From: an uncultured Psychroserpens sp.
GTDB taxonomy: Bacteria; Bacteroidota; Bacteroidia; Flavobacteriales; Flavobacteriaceae
DNA: 64,000 nucleotides
Direction: 5' to 3'
Assembly: GCA_947489585.1 (NCBI GenBank)
Contig: CANLEE010000004.1
Coordinates: 233,235-297,234 of the forward strand
Below the pieces are notes generated by a model. It did not search any database and was not told the DNA's origin. It worked only from the letters and a program-made list of their open reading frames with translations. Position 1 is the stretch's first letter; every line of letters starts with the position of its first letter. Made by a program: the position numbers and the translations under genes. Below are positions 35,252 to 44,702 of the stretch, in pieces.

Positions 35252-36082
35252 ATGAGTATCAAAAATAAAATTGTAGCCACAGGTATTATTGCACTGTTTT
35301 TATCGTGCACTACTAATCCATTCACGGGAAATAAAACATTGGCTTTAGTGTCTAATGCACAATTGTTTCCTACAGCTTTCGCACAATATGACCAGTTTTT
35401 AACTGAAAATAATGTGGTCACTGGAACTGCAGATGCTGAAATGATAAAGCGTGTTGGTCAACGTATTGCTGTCGCTGCAGAACGTTGGTTAAATGCTAAT
35501 GGACATCAAGGTTATCTAGATGACTATAAGTGGGAGTATAATTTGGTCAACGACAAAACTGTAAACGCATGGTGTATGCCAGGTGGAAAAATTGTGTTTT
35601 ATACAGGCATTTTGCCAATAGCCCAAAACGAAACAGGAATTGCTGCCATTATGGGGCATGAAGTTGCACATGCGCTTGCAAACCATGGTCAGCAGCGTAT
35701 GAGTGCAGGTATGCTACAACAAATTGGAGCTGTTGCGGGAAATATTGCAATTAAAGATGAGCAATCAAGAAACTTATTTAACCAAGCCTATGGGATCGGA
35801 AGTAATGTAGGTGTGATGTTACCATTTAGTAGAAGTCACGAAACACAGTCTGATGAAATAGGATTATACTTAATGGCTATTGCTGGGTATAACCCAAGTG
35901 AAGCTGCAGAATTATGGAAACGTATGAAAGCAAATAGTGGTGGTCAAGCACCTCCAGAGTTCCTAAGTACGCATCCTTCAAACGATACAAGAATTAAAAA
36001 TCTAGAAGGCTGGGCTCCAAAAGCAAAAGCAGAGGCTAAGAAGTTTGGTGTTGATTCATTTAGACCTTTAGGTAACTTTTAA
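35252..36082 (+). CDS. M48-family metallopeptidase, lipoprotein
   Basis: A 276-residue protein when started at 35252 (MSIKNKIVATGIIALFLSC), which gives a lipobox with Cys19; the ATG at 35192 would add 20 unlikely residues. The zinc motif HEVAH is at 136-140 and the third ligand, E202, lies in SHETQSDEIG. The family (LoiP/BepA-like) takes part in envelope protein quality control. It is a single gene ended by a terminator. Confidence 0.9.
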   Translation: MSIKNKIVATGIIALFLSCTTNPFTGNKTLALVSNAQLFPTAFAQYDQFLTENNVVTGTADAEMIKRVGQRIAVAAERWLNANGHQGYLDDYKWEYNLVNDKTVNAWCMPGGKIVFYTGILPIAQNETGIAAIMGHEVAHALANHGQQRMSAGMLQQIGAVAGNIAIKDEQSRNLFNQAYGIGSNVGVMLPFSRSHETQSDEIGLYLMAIAGYNPSEAAELWKRMKANSGGQAPPEFLSTHPSNDTRIKNLEGWAPKAKAEAKKFGVDSFRPLGNF

Positions 36083-36112
36083 TTGTAAAGATTAAAAATT
36101 ATAGTAATTTAG

Positions 36113-36139
36113 AAGCTGTCCAACTAAGGGCAGCTTTTT
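36113..36139 (+). terminator. Rho-independent terminator after the M48 peptidase
   Basis: Stem AAGCTGTCC (36113-36121) with GGGCAGCTT (36128-36136), one G-T pair, loop AACTAA, followed by a T run to 36139. Confidence 0.8.
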
Positions 36140-36150
36140 AATTTTACACT

Positions 36151-37533
36151 ATGGCTAACCTAGAAAAAGGGAGTAGGAAACTGCTAAATGCTTGGGCATT
36201 TTACGATTGGGCAAATTCTGTATATACGCTAACTATTGCATCCTCAATATTTCCAATCTTTTATTCGGCATTATTTATTTCTCAAACAGAAAAATTAGTT
36301 CCTGCCTTTGGGATGGTTTTTAAAAGTACAGCACTTATAACTTATGTCACTGCGTTTACTTTTTTGGTAGTTGCATTTACATCTCCAATTTTATCTGGTA
36401 TTGCAGATTATGTTGGAAATAAAAAGAATTTTATGAAATTCTTTTGCTATGTTGGAGGTATTGGTTGTATTGGTTTGTATTGGTTTAGCCTTGATAATAT
36501 TCATTTAAGCCTTTTGTTTTATTTTATGGGATTAATTGGATACTGGGGAAGCTTAGTATTCTATAATTCATATTTGCCAGATATTGCATATCCTGAACAA
36601 CAAGATAGTATAAGTGCAAAAGGGTTTTCAATGGGTTATATAGGTAGTGTTATTTTATTGCTATTAAATTTAGCTATGGTAATGAAACCTGGTTGGTTTG
36701 GTTTTGATGTCAGCATCTCTGAAAGTTTAAGGGACACAGGTACAGAAGTTCAAATTGCTGAAGCTTTGCAAAAAGCTAAGGATAGTGCTTCATTTGAAGC
36801 AATGAGAATCTCTTTTATAACAGTTGGGTTATGGTGGATTTTATTTAGTCAATATACCTTTTATATACTTCCAAAAGGCGTTTCTAATGGGCATAAGGTC
36901 ACCAAGTCTGTTGTGTTTAATGGTTTAAAAGAGCTCAAGTTAGTTTGGAACCAAATGCAGCAGAACTTACGCTTAAAAAGATATTTGGTTGCATTTTTTG
37001 TGTTTAGTATGGCAGTTCAAACAATTATGTTAGTAGCTGTGTATTTTGGAGAAGAAGAAATTGCTTGGGGAGGAGATGACGCTAAAACGACAGGACTTAT
37101 TGTTAGTATTTTAGTGATTCAATTAGTAGCTATTATTGGTGCTATACTAACGTCTCGTGCATCTTCTAAATATGGAAATATTAAAACACTTATTGTTGTC
37201 AATTGTATTTGGATGTTGTTATGTGTATATGCTTACTTTATGGAAACACCAATTCAGTTTTATATAGCAGCATCATTAGTAGGATTGGTTATGGGTGGAA
37301 TTCAAGCTTTAGCACGTTCGACATATTCTAAATTTTTGCCAGATACTGAAGACACAACGTCCTATTTTAGTTTCTATGATGTCGCAGAAAAAATAGGTAT
37401 TGTTATTGGAATGGTAATTTTTGCGACAATAGATCAAGTGACTGGTAGCATGCGAAATGCAATTTTGTTTTTATTTATCTTCTTTTTAGTTGGAATAATT
37501 TTATTATACAGAGTTCCGAAGGAAAATAAATAA
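36151..37533 (+). CDS. MFS transporter, Atg22/UMF1-like
   Basis: A 460-residue protein with about twelve membrane helices. The N-terminal LLNAWAFYDWANSVYTLTIA is the signature of the Atg22-like / UMF1 branch of the major facilitator superfamily, as is GGIQALARSTYSKFLP in the C-terminal half. In yeast Atg22 exports amino acids from the vacuole; the bacterial substrate is unknown. It starts 12 bp after the M48 terminator and is probably transcribed alone. Confidence 0.85.
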   Translation: MANLEKGSRKLLNAWAFYDWANSVYTLTIASSIFPIFYSALFISQTEKLVPAFGMVFKSTALITYVTAFTFLVVAFTSPILSGIADYVGNKKNFMKFFCYVGGIGCIGLYWFSLDNIHLSLLFYFMGLIGYWGSLVFYNSYLPDIAYPEQQDSISAKGFSMGYIGSVILLLLNLAMVMKPGWFGFDVSISESLRDTGTEVQIAEALQKAKDSASFEAMRISFITVGLWWILFSQYTFYILPKGVSNGHKVTKSVVFNGLKELKLVWNQMQQNLRLKRYLVAFFVFSMAVQTIMLVAVYFGEEEIAWGGDDAKTTGLIVSILVIQLVAIIGAILTSRASSKYGNIKTLIVVNCIWMLLCVYAYFMETPIQFYIAASLVGLVMGGIQALARSTYSKFLPDTEDTTSYFSFYDVAEKIGIVIGMVIFATIDQVTGSMRNAILFLFIFFLVGIILLYRVPKENK

Positions 37534-37538
37534 TTTAG

Positions 37539-37546
37539 TATGTTTG
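37539..37546 (+). promoter_or_regulatory. Promoter -7 element of the first lipoprotein
   Basis: TATGTTTG matches TAnnTTTG, 24 bp before the ATG at 37571. The longer string TTAGTATGTTTG is identical to that upstream of the sister gene at 38221-38232. No TTG -33 element is clear. Confidence 0.5.
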
Positions 37547-37570
37547 CTTATCTAACAAATACATTTTACT

Positions 37571-38140
37571 ATGAAAAAACTTAGCTACTTGTTTTGCCTG
37601 TTTATCCTTTTATCGGCTTTTACTTGTGATGATGAAGCTTTAGAGGGCGATTTTGTGAGTGATAATGCAAATAGCGATACAGAACTGATAGGGCAATGGT
37701 CTACATTAACATTTGAAGCAGATATTAGTACATCAACCGAATTTGCCGGACAAAGTTTTGAGACTGAAATTCTAGTTGAAGGCGAAAATTTTGATTATAT
37801 CGTTACATTTTCTGAAACTGGATATACGACTAACGGAAGCTATGATTTAACATCTACAACATCAATTAACGGAGAAGCAAGTTTGCCATTAACAGACAGT
37901 TATTCAAACGTTTCTGGTCAAGGAACCTATACTATACAAGGAAATACAATGTTGATTGATGGAAGCTTTTTTGAAGTCGATGGTATGGATGTACAAGGAG
38001 GTGAACAATCTGCCAATTATTCAATTAGTGCAGATGGTCAAATACTAACAATTACTCAAGATGAAGAAATAATTGATAACTCAAATGGTGCTTCTGTAAT
38101 TTCTCATGTGATTTCTACATCTACTTACCAAAAAATATAA
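37571..38140 (+). CDS. Lipoprotein, lipocalin-like (sister of next gene)
   Basis: A 189-residue protein. The signal peptide ends in LLSAFTC (lipobox, Cys19), followed by DDEALEGDFV. The rest is beta-rich and Thr/Ser-rich, with LIGQWSTLTFEADI and YTIQGNTMLIDGSF strands as in lipocalin-like proteins. The next gene carries the same CDDExLEGDFV motif, so both derive at least partly from one ancestor. Function unknown. Confidence 0.7.
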   Translation: MKKLSYLFCLFILLSAFTCDDEALEGDFVSDNANSDTELIGQWSTLTFEADISTSTEFAGQSFETEILVEGENFDYIVTFSETGYTTNGSYDLTSTTSINGEASLPLTDSYSNVSGQGTYTIQGNTMLIDGSFFEVDGMDVQGGEQSANYSISADGQILTITQDEEIIDNSNGASVISHVISTSTYQKI

Positions 38141-38164
38141 AGCACTAACTTTCTATATAATAAC

Positions 38165-38198
38165 AAAAAAGTTCCTTGCATAATAGAGGAACTTTTTT
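38165..38198 (+). terminator. Rho-independent terminator between the sister lipoproteins
   Basis: Stem AAAAAAGTTCCT (38165-38176) with AGGAACTTTTTT (38187-38198), 12 bp, loop 10 nt. Confidence 0.88.
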
Positions 38199-38203
38199 AT
38201 TTA

Positions 38204-38232
38204 TTTGCTCTTAAATTAAATTAGTATGTTTG
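38204..38232 (+). promoter_or_regulatory. Promoter of the second lipoprotein
   Basis: TTTG at 38204-38207, a 17-bp spacer and TATGTTTG at 38225-38232 fit the Bacteroidota promoter consensus. It lies 25 bp before the ATG and just after the terminator. Confidence 0.65.
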
Positions 38233-38257
38233 TACACAAACCCAATACTAATTTATT

Positions 38258-38992
38258 ATGAAAAAGATACTTACAGTTTTATTATGCTCAGCTATTTTTG
38301 TTTTCACTTCGTGTGATGACGAACCCTTAGAAGGCGATTTTGTAGGTGGAGGAGAAACATCTTGTGCTACAGCGATAGCTAATACTGCACAAGCAGCTAT
38401 TAATTTTTCGGCTGTTAATGTAGATACTTACACACAATTATGTATAGCTTATCGCAATGCTTTAGAAGCACAAATACTTGCATGTGGAGATGATGATGGT
38501 AGTTTGCAATTGGCAGTGAATGCCTTAGGAGATTGTACTGATGAAAATCAACAAGCCACAGATATAGAAGGAACTTGGTTATTAACAGCTTGGCTTGGTG
38601 AAAATCCTATTGACTTAAATAATGATGGTGTTGAAAGCGCTAACTTTTTAGATGAAATGGATTGTTACACTAATGAAACTATTGTATTTTCTAATGATGG
38701 TACTGTTATAGTTATGAGTACATCTTATGCAGAATTTGATGTTTCTATTGAAGTAGGAACAACAAACTCATATGATTATATCGTTAATTGTATCGATGAG
38801 ATTGAAAATAATGACGCAACTTGGACTCAATCTGGAAATACAGTTAGTATCACTGATGCTGATGGTACATCAGAATGGACATTAAATGGAAATCAACTTT
38901 CTATAGTCGTACCAAGTGGTTTTTTCGCGATAAGTGAGGATGCTACAATAACCGTTACCGAAGATTTAACATTTGTATATACCAAACAATAG
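38258..38992 (+). CDS. Lipoprotein with lipocalin-like domain (sister of preceding gene)
   Basis: A 244-residue protein. Lipobox at FVFTSC (Cys19), then DDEPLEGDFV, nearly identical to the preceding gene. A Cys-containing helical segment (about 35-95) is followed by a beta domain (about 105-244: IEGTWLLTAWLGENPIDLNNDGV, EWTLNGNQLSIVVPSG) of the lipocalin-like kind with a D-rich, possibly Ca-binding, loop. It has its own promoter and a strong terminator. Function unknown. Confidence 0.7.
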   Translation: MKKILTVLLCSAIFVFTSCDDEPLEGDFVGGGETSCATAIANTAQAAINFSAVNVDTYTQLCIAYRNALEAQILACGDDDGSLQLAVNALGDCTDENQQATDIEGTWLLTAWLGENPIDLNNDGVESANFLDEMDCYTNETIVFSNDGTVIVMSTSYAEFDVSIEVGTTNSYDYIVNCIDEIENNDATWTQSGNTVSITDADGTSEWTLNGNQLSIVVPSGFFAISEDATITVTEDLTFVYTKQ

Positions 38993-39010
38993 TAAACTAT
39001 TTTATAAGTA

Positions 39011-39045
39011 AAAGCCACTAACAAAATTTGTTAGTGGCTTTTTTT
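39011..39045. terminator. Terminator after the second lipoprotein
   Basis: AAAGCCACTAAC (39011-39022) pairs with GTTAGTGGCTTT (39030-39041), followed by TTTT. It lies between convergent genes. The left side lacks a long A run, so it mainly serves the plus strand. Confidence 0.88.
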
Positions 39046-39062
39046 ATTTAATTGTGATAAGT

Positions 39063-39779
39063 TTAATTCTCAATACTTCCAGAACCAGATACCTTTGAAT
39101 CGTGCTTTGTTGGGTTTCCTCTATATTCAATATCTCCAGAACCAGTTACTCTAGCTTTAAAATTACCATTGCAAACTACTTCGGCATCTCCCGAACCTGT
39201 TACAGATACATCTGTATTGACCGTTTTCAAATTAAACCCATGAAAATCCCCTGAACCAGTTACTCCTGCTCTTAAATCGGTTGTAGAACCTTTTAAAGTA
39301 ACATCTCCTGAACCAGTTACTTTTCCTGAGACACTTTTTGTTTGAACATCTAAAACAATATCTCCTGAACCTGATAAGGATACTTCTAAATTGTCAGATG
39401 TAATTGTATCTTCGTTCCATAAATCTCCTGAACCAGATAAGGATACCTTGTCTAAATCTTTAAATGGAATCGTAATTTTTATAGTTTTGTTTCTACTTGG
39501 GCTAATATTCTTTCCTTTTTGTGTTTTGATAATAAGTTTTCCATTTTTAACTTCAGTTACAACATATTCTAAAAGGTTAGATTCGCCTTCTAAAGTTAGT
39601 TGTCCTTCTGTTCCAGCAACTAAGATGTAATCAAAACTTCCAGCGCATTTCACAGTGTCATAATCTGAAGTTGTTCTGTTTACTTTAGTAATATTTCCAT
39701 TGCCCTTAATTTTTTTCCATTGTGCTTGTGACACAGTAAAGCTTAATAAAGCGGCGATTATTAATATTGAATTTTTCAT
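39063..39779 (-). CDS. Head GIN-domain (DUF2807) exported protein
   Basis: A 238-residue protein with a signal peptide (MKNSILIIAALLSFTVSQAQ). The mature part is a right-handed beta-helix of DUF2807 type, with GSGD or GSGS repeated about nine times at roughly 18-22 residue steps (KVSLSGSGDLWNE, KVTGSGDVTLKGS, RVTGSGDIEYRG). It is the last gene of a sigma / anti-sigma / DUF4097-like / GIN operon, and may be an adhesin-like or envelope stress protein. Confidence 0.85.
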   Translation of the reverse strand: MKNSILIIAALLSFTVSQAQWKKIKGNGNITKVNRTTSDYDTVKCAGSFDYILVAGTEGQLTLEGESNLLEYVVTEVKNGKLIIKTQKGKNISPSRNKTIKITIPFKDLDKVSLSGSGDLWNEDTITSDNLEVSLSGSGDIVLDVQTKSVSGKVTGSGDVTLKGSTTDLRAGVTGSGDFHGFNLKTVNTDVSVTGSGDAEVVCNGNFKARVTGSGDIEYRGNPTKHDSKVSGSGSIEN

Positions 39780-39805
39780 GATGTTTAAGTTTATGTATTT
39801 TATTT

Positions 39806-40900
39806 TTAGTTTCTTTTAAATGTAACGCTACCGTATTCCGATTTTATTCTAATCATATTTCCACTATTAGAATTTCCGTGGTAACCTTGATAATATTTGT
39901 CTGATGATTTGATACGTCTCGTCGTAAATTCAAAATCGTCTGCTTCTCGTAATGAGGCATATTCTAAATCGATATCAAAATTGAAATTATAAGCTGGATC
40001 ATAACCAATAGTAATGCCATTGTAATCAGATTCGATTTCTATGTTGTTAGCATTTGCAGCCATTTTTTCAATTTTTATAGATCCATAATCTGCTTTTATA
40101 CCAACACTTTTATAGATGGTACCAAGTCTTAGTGTTAAGTAATCTCCATTTCCAACAACAGTATTGGCATTGTTGATTTTCATTGACCCATAATCACAGT
40201 TATAGTTGATATCTTCAGCTACTTCTATTTCAGACTTTGTATAATCAGCGTTAATGTCTAAGTTTTTTGTTTTTCCAACAGTATAGCCACTATAATCTGC
40301 GTTTATACTTCCACTTTTGATATATTCAAAATAACTGTTATTTGTATAGTCGAAGGTGATTTTATTGTTATCTGCCATAAGCTCTTTTGTAGTAATCTTT
40401 CCATAATCACAGCTAATTTTTGCATGGCCTTCTAATTTATCTAGATCAATACTTCCATAGTCATTAGACAAATCAACATTATTAGTGATAGGCATTTTAA
40501 TAATGTAATTGATTTCCATGTTTACATTATTATTTTTTCCCCAATTCCACCAAGATTTCGACTTGTTTTTACTAAACAAAGTTTTAGCAGAAACTAACGA
40601 ACTACTTGCATTGAACTCTACATCAACATCATTTAATTTTTCTTGTACTTTCTCTAAATTGTTACCATTAACTTTGATAAGTACTTCAAATGAAATGGTA
40701 GAACCTTCATAAGTTGTAACGTTAATATTTCCGTAACTATTATCAACTTTAAGAGTTGCATCAGCATTTACAGGATACTCTTTTTTAATTGTTTTTTCTT
40801 TGGTATGCTTTCCTTTCATTTTCCCATGACCAGTAGCTAATGCAATTGATGGTATTAAGATAAAAGCAAATAAAAGCTTATATAGTAGTTGTGTTTTCAT
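39806..40900 (-). CDS. DUF4097-like exported beta-helix protein
   Basis: About 364 residues when started at ATG 40900 (MKTQLLYKLLFAFILIPSIALA), which gives a proper signal peptide; the ATG at 40933 adds a basic leader. The mature part shows repeated YGSI/YGSM/YGSV turns (DNSYGNINVTTYEG, SNDYGSIDLDKLEG, KADYGSIKIEKM), the beta-helix pattern of DUF4097. It overlaps the anti-sigma gene by 23 bp, so it is co-translated with it. It may be an envelope-stress or surface protein. Confidence 0.75.
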   Translation of the reverse strand: MKTQLLYKLLFAFILIPSIALATGHGKMKGKHTKEKTIKKEYPVNADATLKVDNSYGNINVTTYEGSTISFEVLIKVNGNNLEKVQEKLNDVDVEFNASSSLVSAKTLFSKNKSKSWWNWGKNNNVNMEINYIIKMPITNNVDLSNDYGSIDLDKLEGHAKISCDYGKITTKELMADNNKITFDYTNNSYFEYIKSGSINADYSGYTVGKTKNLDINADYTKSEIEVAEDINYNCDYGSMKINNANTVVGNGDYLTLRLGTIYKSVGIKADYGSIKIEKMAANANNIEIESDYNGITIGYDPAYNFNFDIDLEYASLREADDFEFTTRRIKSSDKYYQGYHGNSNSGNMIRIKSEYGSVTFKRN

Positions 40901-41444
40901 TTTGGTTGTTTTTAAAATTTTTGACTTCTTCAATGTGTTCTAAAACGCTTTTTAAAACGTCTATTCTGTTTTGAAAGTTGGTAATCATCGCATAAATAAC
41001 ACGTTTGTCATTACCGCTTTCGGTTAAATCTATTTTTAATGTTTGATATTCGCCTTCAAGAACTTTCATTGCTCTCATAGCATCATGTATCATACCTTCT
41101 GTTTCTGGAGAACGTTGTTTTTCAAGAGCTACTAATTCTTGTTCAATAGCAGTTGTAAAAAAGGATTGGGTTTGAGATAATTCTGGAGATACACTCGCCA
41201 AATCCATGAGCTCACCTTCTTGTTGTTGCATTACTGTAAATACACTAAAGCAAAGCACAATAGATGCTGCAACTGCTAAAAATGGTTTCCAATAATTGGT
41301 CTTTTTAGTTTGGTTGTCAACAACAGAATTATTTTGCTGTTGCAACTTTTCTAAAAAGCGATTGTTATGACCAATATTTGGCATTTCGGTGTCGAAATTA
41401 CCTTCCATCTGGTTAAACAAATCATTAATAGTATCTTTTTTCAT
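40878..41444 (-). CDS. Anti-sigma factor-like membrane protein
   Basis: A 188-residue protein. The N-terminal cytoplasmic part (about 1-45) is followed by one membrane helix (about 51-68: PFLAVAASIVLCFSVFTVM) and a helical periplasmic part. It lies 14 bp after the ECF sigma gene. Position and topology fit an anti-sigma factor, though no zinc motif is present. Confidence 0.7.
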   Translation of the reverse strand: MKKDTINDLFNQMEGNFDTEMPNIGHNNRFLEKLQQQNNSVVDNQTKKTNYWKPFLAVAASIVLCFSVFTVMQQQEGELMDLASVSPELSQTQSFFTTAIEQELVALEKQRSPETEGMIHDAMRAMKVLEGEYQTLKIDLTESGNDKRVIYAMITNFQNRIDVLKSVLEHIEEVKNFKNNQNENTTTI

Positions 41445-41458
41445 AATACTTTAGGTTT

Positions 41459-42019
41459 CTAATATTGAGCTAAAGGCTCTAATTTTTTTCGTAAACTGTT
41501 TTTTGCACGAGAGATCATTGTTCTACAATTCGCAGATGAAATATCCATAATTTCACAAATCTCATCATAATCATAACCTTCAATTAAATGGAGCGTTAAG
41601 CTCGTTTTATAACTATCTTTAAGCAATTCCATGGTCTCCAGAACTTGTTTTGCTTTAAGGTTTTTAAATTCATAATCTTCAGTTATGCCAGAGCTGTCTT
41701 CAATTTTATACATCACATCATCTAAAGGCACATCTTGATATTTGCTACTTTTTTTGTAGTGATGAATACTGTTATTTATTACAATTCGTTTTAACCATGA
41801 ACCAAAAGTTTTAATCTCTTTAAGATTATCCAACTTTGTGAAAGCGGTTAAAAATGAATCTTGCATGATGTCTTCAGCTTCAAAACTGTCTTTTACAATT
41901 CTATATGCTGAATTATACATCGCTTTGTAATATCTATTATAGACTTCCATTTGTGCTTGCTGGTTGCCTGATTTACAAAGCTGCAATAACTGCTCTATAT
42001 TTTGGTTGGTTAGTGTCAA
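41459..42019 (-). CDS. ECF-type RNA polymerase sigma factor
   Basis: A 186-residue sigma factor. Region 2 is about 20-90 (RIVKDSFEAEDIMQDSFLTAF and TFGSWLKRIVINN). Region 4 is about 125-180 with EGYDYDEICEIMDISSANC followed by RTMISRAKNSLRKKL. It heads an operon with a membrane anti-sigma-like protein and two exported beta-helix proteins, a set I know from other flavobacteria, and is divergent from lon. Its target promoters may include its own. Confidence 0.92.
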   Translation of the reverse strand: MTLTNQNIEQLLQLCKSGNQQAQMEVYNRYYKAMYNSAYRIVKDSFEAEDIMQDSFLTAFTKLDNLKEIKTFGSWLKRIVINNSIHHYKKSSKYQDVPLDDVMYKIEDSSGITEDYEFKNLKAKQVLETMELLKDSYKTSLTLHLIEGYDYDEICEIMDISSANCRTMISRAKNSLRKKLEPLAQY

Positions 42020-42120
42020 AAAACAAATGCTTTAGTATAGAGATGAAGTGCGTTACTATTTGTTACACTTTTAGTAAAAAAAGTTTTTGATGTTCTAAAT
42101 GGTAATGGCATAACTATTGA

Positions 42121-42142
42121 AATTATATAAAGGTATATAATT
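42121..42142. promoter_or_regulatory. Perfect 22-bp palindrome in the sigma/lon intergenic region
   Basis: AATTATATA (42121-42129) and TATATAATT (42134-42142) are exact inverted copies around AAGG, in the 229-bp divergent gap between the ECF sigma gene and lon. The AT richness weakens it as an operator. Confidence 0.3.
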
Positions 42143-42207
42143 ACTTTTACTTGTTAATCATCTGATTATCAGTATAAAATATAATTTTTTAAATAAATAT
42201 AAATCTA

Positions 42208-42215
42208 TAGTTTTG
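42208..42215 (+). promoter_or_regulatory. Promoter -7 element of lon
   Basis: TAGTTTTG is a full match to TAnnTTTG, 33 bp before the lon ATG. No clear TTG -33 element is seen. Confidence 0.5.
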
Positions 42216-42248
42216 TTATTTTAATGACAGAATGACTAAAAAAATAAT

Positions 42249-44702
42249 ATGGCGAAGTCTAATTTTTTAAAGCTTGACAGTTTGTCATTTCAGGATTTTG
42301 ATGAAAATTCAGAATTGATTCCTTTAATGACTCCTGAAGATGAGGCAGAAATAAATAATGAGGTTCTACCAGAATCCTTACCAATTTTACCATTGCGTAA
42401 CACGGTTTTATTTCCTGGTGTTGTAATTCCAATTACTGCAGGACGTGATAAATCTATCAAACTCATTAAAGATGCTAATAATGGAAGTAAGGTTATTGGC
42501 GTTGTATCTCAAAAGGATGAAGTTGTAGAAGACCCTACTGCCAAAGATATATTCAAAAAAGGTACAGTTGCACGTATTTTGAAAGTTCTCAAAATGCCTG
42601 ACGGTAACACTACAATTATCATACAAGGAAAAAAGCGTTTTGAAATACAGGATGTGGTTACTGAAAATCCATATTTAACTGCAACAGTTAAGGATGTTCC
42701 TGAGGCTAAACCAGCAATTGATAATGAAGAGTTTTCTGCAATTATAGAATCGATTAAAGATTTGTCATTGCAAATCATTAAAGACAGTCCAAATATTCCA
42801 ACTGAAGCGTCTTTTGCTATTAAGAATATTGAAAGTAATTCATTCTTAGTCAATTTTGTGTCTTCTAATATGAACCTTTCTGTAAAGGAAAAACAAGAAT
42901 TATTAGAAATCAATGATTTAAAGGAACGTGCGCTAGCTACCTTAAAATTCATGAATGTTGAACTTCAAAAATTGGAGCTAAAAAATGATATTCAATCTAA
43001 GGTTCAAAGTGATATGAATCAGCAGCAACGTGAGTATTTCTTACATCAACAAATGAAAACGATTCAAGAAGAACTTGGAGGAGGCGTTTCATCTGGTGAA
43101 GAAATCGAAGACATGCGTTTACGTGCTATAGGTAAAAAATGGAATGAAAAAGTTGCAGAGCATTTTAATAAAGAATTATCAAAAATGCAACGTATGAATC
43201 CACAAGTAGCTGAATATTCAATTCAACGTAATTATTTAGACTTGTTCTTGGATTTACCTTGGGATGAATTTAGTGAAGATAAATTTGATTTAAAACGCGC
43301 AATGAAGATTTTAGATCGCGATCATTATGGATTGGATGATGTGAAAAAGCGTATCATAGAATATTTAGCTGTTTTGAAATTGCGCAATGACATGAAATCT
43401 CCAATCCTATGTCTTTATGGACCTCCAGGTGTTGGTAAAACATCCTTAGGAAAGTCTATTGCTGAGGCTTTAGGAAGAGAATATGTACGTATGTCATTAG
43501 GTGGTTTAAGGGATGAAGCTGAAATTCGCGGACATCGTAAAACTTATATTGGTGCCATGCCTGGTAGAATTATTCAGAGTTTGAAAAAAGCAGGAACATC
43601 AAACCCAGTTTTCGTGCTTGATGAAATTGATAAGCTATCTAACTCTCATCAAGGTGATCCATCTTCTGCATTATTAGAAGTTTTAGATCCTGAACAGAAT
43701 AGTGAATTTCATGATAATTTCCTTGAAATGGGATTTGATTTATCAAAAGTCATGTTTATTGCAACATCAAATAGCTTAAACACCATTCAGCCAGCATTAA
43801 TGGATCGTATGGAAATCATTAATGTAACTGGTTATACTATTGAAGAAAAAGTTGAAATAGGAAAGCGTCATCTACTTCCGAAGCAATTAAAAGAACATGG
43901 TTTGTCTGATGAACATCTTAAAATTGCAAAGCCGCAACTTGAAAAAATTGTTGAAGGTTATACAAGAGAGTCTGGAGTTCGAGGCTTAGAAAAGCAAATT
44001 GCTAAAATGGTACGCCACGCTGCCAAAAACATTGCAATGGAAGACACCTATAATCTTAAAGTAACCAATGAAGATGTGATTGACGTTTTAGGAGCGCCAA
44101 GATTAGAACGTGATAAATATGAAAATAATAATGTTGCAGGTGTTGTGACTGGATTAGCTTGGACTAGAGTAGGAGGCGACATCTTATTTATTGAGTCTAT
44201 TCTTTCTAAGGGAAAAGGAAATTTGACTATTACAGGAAACTTAGGAAAAGTAATGAAAGAGTCAGCGACAATTGCGATGGAATACATCAAAGCAAATGCT
44301 GAAGAATTTGGAATAAAAGCTGACGTTTTTGAAAATTATAATGTGCATATACATGTGCCTGAGGGTGCTACACCAAAAGATGGACCAAGTGCAGGTGTGA
44401 CTATGTTAACTTCTTTAGTATCTTTGTTCACACAACGTAAGGTCAAAAATAGTTTAGCTATGACTGGAGAAATTACTTTAAGAGGAAAAGTATTACCAGT
44501 TGGAGGTATCAAAGAAAAAATTCTTGCAGCTAAAAGGGCGAGAATTAAAGAGATTTTGCTTTGTGAAGATAACAAACGAGATATTGATGAAATTAAGCCT
44601 GAATATTTAAAAGGTTTAAAATTTCATTATGTAAAAGACATGAGTGATGTTTTAAAACTCGCACTAACAAATCAAAAAGTAAAAAATGCAAAAAAACTTT
44701 AG
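42249..44702 (+). CDS. lon: ATP-dependent protease Lon
   Basis: An 817-residue protein for quality control of misfolded proteins. The N-terminal substrate domain (about 40-235) starts with [19 protein letters not shown]. The AAA+ module has Walker [10 protein letters not shown] (about 391-399) and Walker [10 protein letters not shown]. The protease domain has the Ser-Lys dyad S714 ([11 protein letters not shown]) and K757 ([13 protein letters not shown]), 43 residues apart as in E. coli Lon. The stop overlaps the next gene by 17 bp. Confidence 0.97.
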   Translation: MAKSNFLKLDSLSFQDFDENSELIPLMTPEDEAEINNEVLPESLPILPLRNTVLFPGVVIPITAGRDKSIKLIKDANNGSKVIGVVSQKDEVVEDPTAKDIFKKGTVARILKVLKMPDGNTTIIIQGKKRFEIQDVVTENPYLTATVKDVPEAKPAIDNEEFSAIIESIKDLSLQIIKDSPNIPTEASFAIKNIESNSFLVNFVSSNMNLSVKEKQELLEINDLKERALATLKFMNVELQKLELKNDIQSKVQSDMNQQQREYFLHQQMKTIQEELGGGVSSGEEIEDMRLRAIGKKWNEKVAEHFNKELSKMQRMNPQVAEYSIQRNYLDLFLDLPWDEFSEDKFDLKRAMKILDRDHYGLDDVKKRIIEYLAVLKLRNDMKSPILCLYGPPGVGKTSLGKSIAEALGREYVRMSLGGLRDEAEIRGHRKTYIGAMPGRIIQSLKKAGTSNPVFVLDEIDKLSNSHQGDPSSALLEVLDPEQNSEFHDNFLEMGFDLSKVMFIATSNSLNTIQPALMDRMEIINVTGYTIEEKVEIGKRHLLPKQLKEHGLSDEHLKIAKPQLEKIVEGYTRESGVRGLEKQIAKMVRHAAKNIAMEDTYNLKVTNEDVIDVLGAPRLERDKYENNNVAGVVTGLAWTRVGGDILFIESILSKGKGNLTITGNLGKVMKESATIAMEYIKANAEEFGIKADVFENYNVHIHVPEGATPKDGPSAGVTMLTSLVSLFTQRKVKNSLAMTGEITLRGKVLPVGGIKEKILAAKRARIKEILLCEDNKRDIDEIKPEYLKGLKFHYVKDMSDVLKLALTNQKVKNAKKL

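Noticed and set aside
39063..39779. DNA-level repeat element
   Set aside because: The repeated signal is the GSGD turn of a beta-helix protein; the DNA units differ in length and sequence.
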